NCBI GenBank assembly: GCA_900544535.1
Contig: UQVH01000016.1
Coordinates: 1 to 64,000, forward strand
DNA from: an uncultured Bacteroidales bacterium
GTDB taxonomy: Bacteria; Bacteroidota; Bacteroidia; Bacteroidales; Muribaculaceae
Reading direction: 5' to 3'
Length of the DNA: 64,000 nt
The notes below the pieces were generated by a model that saw only the letters and a program-made list of their open reading frames with translations, made no database searches and had not been told where the DNA came from. The position numbers and the translations under genes are program-made. Shown piece by piece: positions 27,201 to 34,901 of this stretch; within the stretch, counting starts at the first letter, position 1; every line of letters begins with the position of its first letter.

Positions 27201-27501
27201 GACGACAGGCAACCCCAATGCCAACGACCGCATTTCCGACCGCTATATTGAAGATGGCTCATACCTGCGCATCAAGAACATTACCCTGGGCTATACTTTC
27301 CCCTCGAAGCTGATCCGCAAAATCCGTCTTGAAAACCTGCGTGTTTATTGCAATCTGCAGAATCTCCACACCTTTACCAAGTATAAAGGTTATGATCCTG
27401 AAATCGGGGCAAGTTCCTCTTCCGCAAATGTATATGGACTTGACAACGGTCGTTATCCTTCGCCGACAGTCTATTCATTCGGCTTAAACGTATCATTCTA
27501 A
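24268..27501 (+). CDS. susC: SusC/RagA-type TonB-dependent outer-membrane transporter
   Basis: A 1077-residue outer-membrane beta-barrel that imports oligosaccharides using TonB energy. A signal peptide (about 1-25) precedes a carboxypeptidase-regulatory-like domain (VSVKGIVQDKTGEPLIGATV, about 27-112). The TonB-box/plug start is at DEVVVVGYGTMKKSDLAGA, the plug includes YVIDGVIV and ATAIYGAQGANGVVLITTKRG, and the barrel ends in aromatic VYSFGLNVSF. It pairs with the SusD homologue 18 bases downstream. In this locus the cargo should be manno- or glucomanno-oligosaccharides. Confidence 0.97.
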   Translation: MKSKNFGLRGLMTALLLCFMLSAVAQVSVKGIVQDKTGEPLIGATVQEKGNTANGTATGIDGDFALKVKSAKAVLIVSYVGMKSQEVALNGRTDVTVTLEDDAELLDEVVVVGYGTMKKSDLAGASTSLGENAIKGSVITNIDQSFQGRASGVSAVTTSGAPGSSSSIRVRGQATINANAEPLYVIDGVIVQSAGGSSGHSLGLGDALGNGDVTSVSPLSTINPADIVSMEILKDASATAIYGAQGANGVVLITTKRGKAGEAKFTYDGMVAWQRQNERLDIMNLREYAEYFNDFVADGQAKSDPYLSDPSLLGKGTNWQDAIFRTALQQQHQVGVQGGTEKVQYYVSGSYMDQEGTIIGSDFSRYSFRVNLDSQLKSWLKLGLSANYANTDENLKLADSESGIVNYSLTTNPDIPIYNIDGSYATIVREGQTNPNPVAIAMLDEIKLERQKLNGNFFFEVQPLKQLVWHSEFGYDLNWVKAQTYKPVIDLGSWKRDENSAALSRSKYTFWQVKNYLTWSDKISLLNYSIMLGQECWESKYEDTRISNTRLPNDLVHNPFLGTGTQAFTNGYGSSAMASFFTRETLNWDGRYMLTYTYRYDGSSNFGPNNRWAGFHSVAGAWRFSNEKFFSGIADWFTNGKLRFGWGQTGNSGNKGYLWGSPLSSRIMTGLGVSYRPTQIANPNIKWESQEQWNIGLDLSFLNNRIDLILDLYTKESKDMLMKQQLPTYMGTNGNESSQLTAPWGNFGDIRNQGLEITLNTRPIETKDFSWGSDFVISFNRNKLVKIDGSDASVIMGYGQWSDEVARSVVGKSLYNFFGYVTDGVYRDLEDIQNSPKPAAYPTNGVFNRNQTVWPGDIKFKDISGPDGVPDGVIDAYDRTDIGSPMPKFTFGWTNTFRYKDFDLSIFLNGSYGNKVMNYMAKNLTKMTSSWGNQLAVVTDRAKLVPIDPDKVYPAGQYWYDDITNVRVSNYKTKIPRLTTGNPNANDRISDRYIEDGSYLRIKNITLGYTFPSKLIRKIRLENLRVYCNLQNLHTFTKYKGYDPEIGASSSSANVYGLDNGRYPSPTVYSFGLNVSF

Positions 27502-27519
27502 CTTCTCAGATTCCAAATC

Positions 27520-29253
27520 ATGAAAATATCAAATTTAAAATATTGCATTCCTGTTGCTTTGATGGGACTCGGCTTCGCTTCATGTGAGGATTTCCTTGAC
27601 CGTCCGAAAGAAGACGGCTATGTTGTAGACCAGTTCTATCAGAGTGATGAAGAATGTTACCAGGGTGTCAATTATCTTTATTCTATGCCCTGGAACGATA
27701 TGCTTCAGCAGCTTTATCATATCACGGAAGACCTTGCAGGCAACTGTCACGAGGGCGGTGACAATGCTCCTTTTGTTCTTTTCTCTGTTGACGGAAGCCA
27801 TGAAAAAATCAGAAAATGCTCTGAAGCCCTTTGGCAGACCAATGCGCACTGCAACACCGTCTATGGGCTCCTGAAAGGCGCCAACGCTTCCGGCTATGCT
27901 AAGGAGCGCGCTATGGGTGAGGCTCTGACCCTGAAAGCACTTGCTTATTTCTATATTGTCAGACTTTGGGGTGATGTGCCTCTTGTCCATGACAACGGTT
28001 CTGAAATCGGTGCCGGTATTTCCAATAGAAAACAGAAAGTAGACCGCCGTGACATTTATGAATATATCGTGATGACCCTTGAAGAAGCCCTGAAGCTTCT
28101 TGACGGCAAAAAATACGAACCCGGCCGCATTGACTATTATTCCGCTGAAGGCCTTTTGGCAAAAGTTCTTTTGACACGTTCCGGACTTGGTCTGGAAGGC
28201 AGTCGCAATCAAGATGATCTTGATGCAGCAGCTCGTTATGCCAAGGATGTGATTGACAATTCCGGTCGCAGTCTGCTCTCTAACTATGAGGACAACTTCA
28301 AACTGGAATTTAATAAGAATCAGGAAGCCTTGATTTCACTCGCCTGGTATGGATCGCGCGAGCCTTGGACTGCCAACAACTACTTGCAGCAGGAGGTCGG
28401 TATGAACGGTTTCGACAGCTACGGACAGTGCTGGGGCGACTGGACAGTGCCTTCCGCAGACCTTCAGGACGCTTTCGGCGTAAGCCCGCTGCGTTCGCCT
28501 GTGCAAAACCCCTCCGCTGACACCCGTCGCAAGGCCACAATGATGATGCCCGGCGACGTCTATTCGCAGTTCTGGCGCAACAAAGGCGGTTTCGACTACC
28601 TGCGCTTCCTCTACGATGCCGACTATGCTCCCGGTAAGACTTATGCGCTCAATTCAGGAACAGGCGCTAATCAGGTGAAGCATCTTTACGGAAACTCTGA
28701 AGACCACTATCAGGGCCTCGGCTACTATCCGCAGGAACAGGCCAACGGTCTTGCAACCCATCTGCTCCGTCTTTCCGACATTTATCTCGTCTACACCGAG
28801 GCTGTGATCGGCAACAACTCTTCGACTTCCGATGCTTCGGCAATTGACGCCTTCTATGCCGTGCGCTCGCGCGCAGTCCACGGTGCCACCCGTCCCGCAT
28901 CCGTATCGTTTGACGACGTCTGGAAAGAACGCCGCCTGGAGCTCGCTTTCGAGGGCGACCGCTGGTTCGACTACGTCCGCCGCAGCTACTACGATGCAGC
29001 CGCTTGCAGCCGTGAACTTGAAAATCAGCGCCGAACCACCTATTACGGACTTGATGACCTCTATAAGACATACTACGAGACCGGCCGTTGGGAACTCACT
29101 GAGTCTGTCCGTTATGCTGAGGAAATAGAGCCTCATTTCACAGTTGACAAGTCGAAATACACTCTTCCTCTTCCTGAAACTGACATCGTGTTCAACCCGT
29201 CATTGATGAACGATCCCGTTCGTGTTGATGTCCGTTCAACCTATTCTTATTAA
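27520..29253 (+). CDS. susD: SusD/RagB-type surface glycan-binding lipoprotein
   Basis: A 577-residue lipoprotein that caps the SusC barrel and captures oligosaccharides. The lipobox is GFASC (Cys22), followed by EDFLDRPKEDGYVVDQFYQ, the usual SusD opening. TPR-like helices follow (RAMGEALTLKALAYFYIVRLWGDVPLV), and the C-terminus has WKERRLELAFEGDRWFDYVR and LPLPETDIVFNPSL, hallmarks of the family. It is directly downstream of susC and cotranscribed. Confidence 0.97.
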   Translation: MKISNLKYCIPVALMGLGFASCEDFLDRPKEDGYVVDQFYQSDEECYQGVNYLYSMPWNDMLQQLYHITEDLAGNCHEGGDNAPFVLFSVDGSHEKIRKCSEALWQTNAHCNTVYGLLKGANASGYAKERAMGEALTLKALAYFYIVRLWGDVPLVHDNGSEIGAGISNRKQKVDRRDIYEYIVMTLEEALKLLDGKKYEPGRIDYYSAEGLLAKVLLTRSGLGLEGSRNQDDLDAAARYAKDVIDNSGRSLLSNYEDNFKLEFNKNQEALISLAWYGSREPWTANNYLQQEVGMNGFDSYGQCWGDWTVPSADLQDAFGVSPLRSPVQNPSADTRRKATMMMPGDVYSQFWRNKGGFDYLRFLYDADYAPGKTYALNSGTGANQVKHLYGNSEDHYQGLGYYPQEQANGLATHLLRLSDIYLVYTEAVIGNNSSTSDASAIDAFYAVRSRAVHGATRPASVSFDDVWKERRLELAFEGDRWFDYVRRSYYDAAACSRELENQRRTTYYGLDDLYKTYYETGRWELTESVRYAEEIEPHFTVDKSKYTLPLPETDIVFNPSLMNDPVRVDVRSTYSY

Positions 29254-29276
29254 TATTCAAATCAGTATATCACGAC

Positions 29277-30581
29277 ATGAAATTCAATAAATATTTATCT
29301 TCGATAATCCTCATGGCGGGAGTGCTGGGCCTTTCCCTCACTTCTTGCGAGGATCAGCCTGATAAATTTGAAGCCACGGGTGGAACACCGGTTGTCAAAT
29401 ATGTCCGCATGGCTTCGGTGGAATCGGCTGACTCCCTTATCGAGGCAGCCTATATGGAGAGTGTCATCTGCCTTGTCGGCGACAACCTCCGCAGCATCAA
29501 TGAAATTTATTTCAACGACCAGAAAGCCGTCCTCAACACAAGCTATCTGACCGACCACACCTTTATTGTCGCTGTCCCCGGTGGCATTCCGGAGGAAGTG
29601 ACAAACAAGATCTATATGGTCAACAAGGCCGGAAAGACCACTGAATATGACTTCAAGGTCCTTGTCCCCAAACCGGTCATCACTTCCGTGTCCAATGAAT
29701 GGGCAAAACCGGGCGAGGAGATTACCGTCTATGGCGATTTCTTCATCGACGACCCCAATGTGCCTCTCTACGCTACTTTCCCCGGAAACGTTAAGGCCGA
29801 TCAGGTTTCCAACATCACAAAGACATCCTTTAATGTAGTTGTTCCGCAGAATGCCACTCTTGAAGGCTCCATCTCCGTGACTTCCATCTATGGCACAGGT
29901 CAAAGCTCGCTGCACTATCGCGACACCCGCGGTATGCTCTTCGACTGGGATGGCGTCAACGGTCTTGCACTCGGCAACGGCTGGCGCAGCGGCGACAAAA
30001 TCCTCCAGACAGGCGCTGTTGAAGGTATCGAACCTCTTGACGGCAACTATATCCTCTTCAACAAGGAGTCAATGACCAATAAGGATTGGCCCGATGAGGA
30101 TGCTGTTTCCTTTGATTACTGGCCCAATGTCACCGACGGCCACCCGGAACTGAGCACCATGCTCGGCGATGAGTTCAACCCCGCATCCTGGTCCGACTAT
30201 TCTCTGAAATTTGAAGTTTGCATTCCCTCTTCGACTCCGTGGACCGGTGTCGCACTGAACTGCATCTTCACTTCTTATGCGGAAGCTAACATGGAGAACA
30301 ATCCCAGTAACGGTTACATTGGCAGCGATGACAACTCGCGTGCCCTCTGGACTCCATGGAGTACCACCGGTTCATACGACACCGGAGGCCGCTGGACCAC
30401 TGTCACCATTCCGCTCTCTAACTTTGTGTTCAACCGTTATGCCGACACTCCCAAAGTTCCCCTGAGCGCGGAATCTTTCTCCGGCCTCACGTTTATTGTC
30501 TATGCCGGTTCTCAGGCTACGGAATTGACAAGCCGTATTTACATTGCCATCGACAATATTCGACTTGTTCCGAACAATTAA
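29277..30581 (+). CDS. Surface glycan-binding lipoprotein (SGBP-B-like)
   Basis: A 434-residue lipoprotein (lipobox LTSC, Cys24). Two or more IPT/TIG immunoglobulin-like domains (about 30-215; e.g. PVITSVSNEWAKPGEEITVYGDFF) act as a stalk. The C-terminal part (about 215-434) resembles the glycan-binding domain of surface glycan-binding proteins described for xyloglucan loci: DWDGVNGLALGNGWRSG, EVCIPSSTPWTGVALNCIF, and WTTVTIPLSNF. It lies third in the susC-susD operon, the standard position for an SGBP. Probable ligand is beta-mannan. Confidence 0.85.
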   Translation: MKFNKYLSSIILMAGVLGLSLTSCEDQPDKFEATGGTPVVKYVRMASVESADSLIEAAYMESVICLVGDNLRSINEIYFNDQKAVLNTSYLTDHTFIVAVPGGIPEEVTNKIYMVNKAGKTTEYDFKVLVPKPVITSVSNEWAKPGEEITVYGDFFIDDPNVPLYATFPGNVKADQVSNITKTSFNVVVPQNATLEGSISVTSIYGTGQSSLHYRDTRGMLFDWDGVNGLALGNGWRSGDKILQTGAVEGIEPLDGNYILFNKESMTNKDWPDEDAVSFDYWPNVTDGHPELSTMLGDEFNPASWSDYSLKFEVCIPSSTPWTGVALNCIFTSYAEANMENNPSNGYIGSDDNSRALWTPWSTTGSYDTGGRWTTVTIPLSNFVFNRYADTPKVPLSAESFSGLTFIVYAGSQATELTSRIYIAIDNIRLVPNN

Positions 30582-30610
30582 TTCGCTGACCTTAATATTT
30601 TAGCACAACA

Positions 30611-32920
30611 ATGAATTTCAAATATAAATTCTCAGCATTGCTGATGGCTGGTGCGCTGATGCTGTCGGGAGTCGCTCTTACTTCTTGCGACGATGACAAT
30701 AATCTCGATACCAACCAGTATGTGGGAGGAGTTTCGCTGAATGTTTTCGGCCCGTGTCCGGTTGCCCGTGGCGGCGAACTCCGCTTCCTCGGTTCCGGCA
30801 TGAATCAGATTCAGTCCGTCACGCTTCCCGGTTCCGGCGAGATAACCGACATTCGGGTTATTTCCAATACTGAAATCCGTATCACCGTTCCCCAGAATGC
30901 GGAACCCGGTCTGGTGACTTTGAAATATGCCAAAGGTACCATTACGACCAAGACTCCTATCACTTTCACCGAGCCTATCTCGCTTGAAAACTTCACTCCG
31001 ACTTCTGTCAAGCCCGGCGACGAGCTCACCATTACCGGTGATTACCTCAATCTCATTCACGAAGTTATTTTCAGCAAGGATGTGGTTGTGTCGGAAGATG
31101 ACTTCCTCGCTCATTCACGCGCTGAAATCAAACTCCTTGTCCCCGCTGAGGCTCAGTCCGGCAAGATAATCATCAGTGACGCCGCTGATGAGATGCCTAA
31201 CTGGATTTACTCTGACGAGGAACTGACAGTTGTCCTCCCGACTGCTGAAAAGGTGCTCGACCTCACCGATGCCAAGCCCGGCAACACCGTGACCGTCAAG
31301 GGTGCCGATCTTAACCTTGTCAATAAGGTGGTGATGCCCAACGGCGACGAAGTCGAGTTTACCGTCAACGCCGATGGCAATGAGCTGACTTTCGTCCTCC
31401 CATCCAATGTTTCCAATGGTACCATCCGCATGGTGCCTGCGTCCGGAGTTGAGATTGCCGTTGCCACTATCGGTGTCGCTGTTCCGGAAGATGTCGTGGC
31501 AGAACCCGCCGCTGACATATGGGCAAGTGACGTCATCAAGCTCAAAGGTCTCAACATGGAGCTGATCACCGATGTGATCTTCCCCAATGTCGAGAAGGCT
31601 GTCGCTCCTCAGACTCAGTCAGCTACTGAAATTACTCTCGTGGTTCCCGAAGGCACTCAGAGCGGCAATCTCGTGCTCAACACTGCATCCGGTGAGACCG
31701 TCGAGGTTGCAGTAACCACTCTTAAGCCCGCTGCCGTTTCCTTTGAACCTCTTCCCGCCGCCCTCGCAGGCACTCTCACTGTGAAAGGCCGTAACCTCCA
31801 GAATGTAGTGTCGATCACTTTCGCAGGTTCAACAACCGTCGATGTGAAGAATCCCACCGCATCCGAATTTGCTGTGACCGTTCCCGCCACCCTTTCGGCC
31901 GGCTCTAACGCTGTCACTCTCACCCTTTCCAACGGCGAGACCGTCGAGGTCGGCAGTGTCGAGCTTTCGGCTCCTGAATGTGCCTATGCCACCGCACTTC
32001 CCGGCGAAGATGTCGAAATCCGTGCCGGTGAGACATTTGTCGTCACCATCGCCAATGCGGACAAACTTACTTCCGTTCAGGTCAACGGCCAGAATGTGCA
32101 GTACATTCTCAACGCCGACCGTCTGATTATCCAGGTTCCCAAAGCCGCCGGCAAGAACTCTAAGTTCACTCTTGTATCTTCCAACGGTGAGATTTCCTAT
32201 GACATCGCTGTCATCCCCGCAACTCATGTCGGCATGACAATCTGGTCAGGCATGTGGGATTGCGGCTCATGGGGCGGTAATCAGGACCTCGCCTGGGACG
32301 GTTATGACTGGTCGCAGGTTCCTGCCGGAGCAATCCTGACTCTCCACATGACTCCGACCGTGGCTGCCGGTGAATGGTGGTGCGTATCTCTTCGCCACGG
32401 CGACGGCTGGGGCAACCTTCCCGCTCCGATACCCGGTCAGTACGACACTCCTGCCGACGGTATTCTCACTGTCGAGCTTACCAAGGAAATCCTTGCCGAC
32501 CTTGTTGCCAACCATGGTCTGATCTTCACCGGTCAGGGCTACGTTCTCAACCGTGTGGACATCGAATGGGAAATCTCCCTCGAAACCACTATCTGGTCAG
32601 GTGCATGGGATTGCGGCTCATGGGGCGGCAATCAGGACCTCGCCTGGGGCGGCTATGACTGGTCCACTGCAAAACCCGGTCAGATACTCCGCTTTTACAT
32701 GACCCCGACTGTGGCTCCCGGTGAATGGTGGTGTATCTCCCTGCGTCACGGCGACGGCTGGGGCAATCTTCCCGATCCCGTCCCCGGTCAGTATGACACC
32801 CCCGAAAACAATCTCCTTGAACTCACTCTGACAAGAGGTATTCTCGACGATCTGATCGCGAACGGAGGTCTTGTGCTCACCGGTCAGGGCTATCAGCTTG
32901 ACAAAGTGACCATCGAATAA
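30611..32920 (+). CDS. Large IPT/TIG-repeat surface lipoprotein with duplicated C-terminal module
   Basis: A 769-residue lipoprotein (LTSC, Cys26; then DDDNNLDTNQ). By eye, six IPT/TIG-like domains run from about residue 45 to 540, each with a PG-D/E-x-hTIxGxxL opening and a hVP turn. Two copies of a 117-residue module rich in Trp and Gly follow (about 544-660 and 661-769), each with WSG-x-WDCGSWGGNQDLAW near the start, GEWWC and LRHGDGWGNLP in the middle and GQGY near the end. I cannot assign the module to a named family; exposed Trp residues suggest carbohydrate binding. The long stalk would hold the modules away from the outer membrane. It is fourth in the susC operon. Confidence 0.8.
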   Translation: MNFKYKFSALLMAGALMLSGVALTSCDDDNNLDTNQYVGGVSLNVFGPCPVARGGELRFLGSGMNQIQSVTLPGSGEITDIRVISNTEIRITVPQNAEPGLVTLKYAKGTITTKTPITFTEPISLENFTPTSVKPGDELTITGDYLNLIHEVIFSKDVVVSEDDFLAHSRAEIKLLVPAEAQSGKIIISDAADEMPNWIYSDEELTVVLPTAEKVLDLTDAKPGNTVTVKGADLNLVNKVVMPNGDEVEFTVNADGNELTFVLPSNVSNGTIRMVPASGVEIAVATIGVAVPEDVVAEPAADIWASDVIKLKGLNMELITDVIFPNVEKAVAPQTQSATEITLVVPEGTQSGNLVLNTASGETVEVAVTTLKPAAVSFEPLPAALAGTLTVKGRNLQNVVSITFAGSTTVDVKNPTASEFAVTVPATLSAGSNAVTLTLSNGETVEVGSVELSAPECAYATALPGEDVEIRAGETFVVTIANADKLTSVQVNGQNVQYILNADRLIIQVPKAAGKNSKFTLVSSNGEISYDIAVIPATHVGMTIWSGMWDCGSWGGNQDLAWDGYDWSQVPAGAILTLHMTPTVAAGEWWCVSLRHGDGWGNLPAPIPGQYDTPADGILTVELTKEILADLVANHGLIFTGQGYVLNRVDIEWEISLETTIWSGAWDCGSWGGNQDLAWGGYDWSTAKPGQILRFYMTPTVAPGEWWCISLRHGDGWGNLPDPVPGQYDTPENNLLELTLTRGILDDLIANGGLVLTGQGYQLDKVTIE
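32240..32920 (+). repeat. 351-bp coding tandem duplication
   Basis: Copies start at 32240 and 32591. The first 70 or so bases of each are nearly identical even at third positions (for example a shared 17-base run beginning GGGATTGCGGCTC), while later parts differ mainly at synonymous sites. This encodes the duplicated module of the surface lipoprotein. Confidence 0.92.
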
Positions 32921-32934
32921 AAAACAGATTGAAT

Positions 32935-32974
32935 ATCCCGCCGGCGGAGGCGAAATCCGTCCGTCGGCGGGGAT
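32935..32974 (+). other. GC-rich intercistronic hairpin
   Basis: ATCCCGCCG (32935-32943) pairs with CGGCGGGGAT (32965-32974), one G bulged, with further G-C pairing inside. No T-run follows. It lies between the binding-protein gene and the GH26 gene, and may act as an mRNA stabiliser or partial terminator that sets relative expression. Confidence 0.55.
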
Positions 32975-33003
32975 TCTGAATCCGATACCTTAAGCAATTT
33001 ACA

Positions 33004-34734
33004 ATGAATAAATTTAAATATTATCTTCTGGCAGCTGTTGTCGGCCTCTCGTTTTCTGCTTGCGACGATGATGACAACACCTACAATATGCTCGATGGCC
33101 TCGGTATGGTCAACCGCTCGGTATCGATTGCCGACGGCGTCACCGTCCGTGCCGGTCAGCTCGATAAAATTACTCTCGACTACAACAACCTGGTCGGAAT
33201 CGATGCCGAAAAGGCTGTGACTCTCAACGGTCAGCCTGTAACTCCCGTGGTCAATCCCGAAAACCACATGCAGGTAATCATCCCCCTGTCACTCCAGCCT
33301 TACACCGAATACACCCTTGTCATCCCTGACGGCGCTTTTTATCGCAGTGACGATGCGAGAGTTCAGGCCGAGGGCATGACAATTACCTTCAACACAAATG
33401 CCGGTGTGAATCCCGCCAACCTCTCCAAATCGCTGGTCAACACCAACGCTACTGCCGAAGCTAAGAAAGTCTATCAGTTCCTGCTTGACAATTATGGTGA
33501 GAAGCAGTTGTCGGGTGCTATGGGTGAAGTTGCATGGGGCACTTCTTTCTGTGATCTCGTAAAGAACAATTCCGGCAAATTCCCTGCTATCGTAGGTTTC
33601 GACTATATCCATCTCGCCTCATCTCCCGCCAACTGGATTGACTATGGAGACATTACTCCGGTTCAGAACGTATGGAACGCAGGCAGCATTCCCGCCGTGA
33701 CCTGGCACTGGAATGTCCCGATGGAAGTCTGGGCAGGCGAACAGGAAATCGGCAGTTGGGGCGCTCTGCGTCTTGACAAGGAGGAAAAGCCTGACGCTAT
33801 GAATTTCTGGAGTAACACCCAGGACGGCACTTACCTTGTAGTAAAATTCAAGGATGCCGCCGCCGATGCACAGGGCTCTGTCAAGGGCGGCGACTGGAAT
33901 GCCGTTATGTCATCCACTGAATATTTCGACCTTACAGCTGATCAGAAAGCCGCAGGTGAATACCGTGTGCGTCTCAATGCCGACGCAGCCGCAAAAATAC
34001 GTGAAAGCGGTGTGATCATTTCCGGTCAGAATTACACTGTTACAGGTGTTTATTTTGAATTGACTTGTCGCGACACCAAGGACGTCAAAGGTTTTGACGC
34101 TTCCAAGGCTCTTGTTGAAGGAAGCCGCGAGAATACGGTGGTCAAAGCCGATGTAGCCAAACTTGCCGGCTATCTTAAATTGCTTCAGGACGCCGACATC
34201 CCCGTCCTCTTCCGTCCGTTCCACGAAGCTGCCGGTGATTACACCTGGGGCTCTTGGTTCTGGTGGGGCAACTCCGGTGTGGAGACCACTAAAGAACTTT
34301 GGAAGTGGCTTTACAACACTCTTACGAATGACTACGGCCTCAACAACCTTATCTGGGTTTGGACAATGCAGACCTCTGATGCAGGAGAAGTTGCCGATGT
34401 AGCCAAACTTGAAGAGGCTTATCCCGGCGATGAATATGTCGATATTGTCGGAACCGATATTTACAAGGACGCCATGTCTGACCAGTCTGAATTGTTCCTG
34501 TTGCTTCAGGACGCTACAAACGGACGTAAGATCGTGGCTTTGACCGAAACAGGCAATCTCCTTGACCCGGATTCGCAGCTGAATAAGAATGCTCTCTGGA
34601 GTTTCTTTATGGGCTGGTATGAACTTGGAGCCGACGGTAATGCCGCATTCTCCTCTTGGAATCTGAATGGAGAGTGGAACACCGTGCTCAACAATCCGCT
34701 TGTCCTAAATCAGGGCGATTTCTCCTTGAAATAA
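33004..34734 (+). CDS. GH26 beta-mannanase lipoprotein with inserted module
   Basis: A 576-residue lipoprotein (lipobox FSAC, Cys20, then DDDDNTYN). An N-terminal Ig-like domain (about 35-132) precedes the GH26 barrel. The acid/base is Glu408 in LFRPFHEAAGDYTWGSWFWWG and the nucleophile Glu515 in VALTETGNL; EYVDIVGTDIY is also typical. Oddity: about 105 residues (245-352) interrupt the barrel between TWHWNVPMEVW and KGFDASKALVEGS. This insert has a beta-rich pattern ending in SGVIISGQNYTVTGVYFEL, similar to the end of the duplicated module in the preceding lipoprotein. Probably the surface endo-mannanase of the locus. Confidence 0.9.
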   Translation: MNKFKYYLLAAVVGLSFSACDDDDNTYNMLDGLGMVNRSVSIADGVTVRAGQLDKITLDYNNLVGIDAEKAVTLNGQPVTPVVNPENHMQVIIPLSLQPYTEYTLVIPDGAFYRSDDARVQAEGMTITFNTNAGVNPANLSKSLVNTNATAEAKKVYQFLLDNYGEKQLSGAMGEVAWGTSFCDLVKNNSGKFPAIVGFDYIHLASSPANWIDYGDITPVQNVWNAGSIPAVTWHWNVPMEVWAGEQEIGSWGALRLDKEEKPDAMNFWSNTQDGTYLVVKFKDAAADAQGSVKGGDWNAVMSSTEYFDLTADQKAAGEYRVRLNADAAAKIRESGVIISGQNYTVTGVYFELTCRDTKDVKGFDASKALVEGSRENTVVKADVAKLAGYLKLLQDADIPVLFRPFHEAAGDYTWGSWFWWGNSGVETTKELWKWLYNTLTNDYGLNNLIWVWTMQTSDAGEVADVAKLEEAYPGDEYVDIVGTDIYKDAMSDQSELFLLLQDATNGRKIVALTETGNLLDPDSQLNKNALWSFFMGWYELGADGNAAFSSWNLNGEWNTVLNNPLVLNQGDFSLK

Positions 34735-34757
34735 TCATCATTATTCTATAAGTAGCG

Positions 34758-34815
34758 AAGGGGGTATCAAATCCGATACCTTTCGGCAACATTCTGATAC
34801 CCCCTTCCTCTTTTT
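34758..34815 (+). terminator. Terminator between the susC operon and the catabolic operon
   Basis: AAGGGGGTATCA (34758-34769) and TGATACCCCCTT (34795-34806) are perfect 12-base complements, followed by CCTCTTTTT. GGTATC inside the left arm can instead pair with GATACC at 34775-34780, so two mutually exclusive hairpins are possible. Confidence 0.8.
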
Positions 34816-34854
34816 GGCTCTCTGTCCTCTATTTTTCAGAAATCTCATTTTAGT

Positions 34855-34862
34855 TACCTTTG
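34855..34862 (+). promoter_or_regulatory. -7 box for the GH94-GH26-GH130-transporter-epimerase operon
   Basis: TACCTTTG matches TANNTTTG exactly, 40 bases before the GH94 start and just after the terminator. It suggests that the intracellular catabolic genes form a second transcript. Confidence 0.65.
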
Positions 34863-34901
34863 TAGTTACTTAAACTACATATTTAACTAATCCACATTAC
34901 A

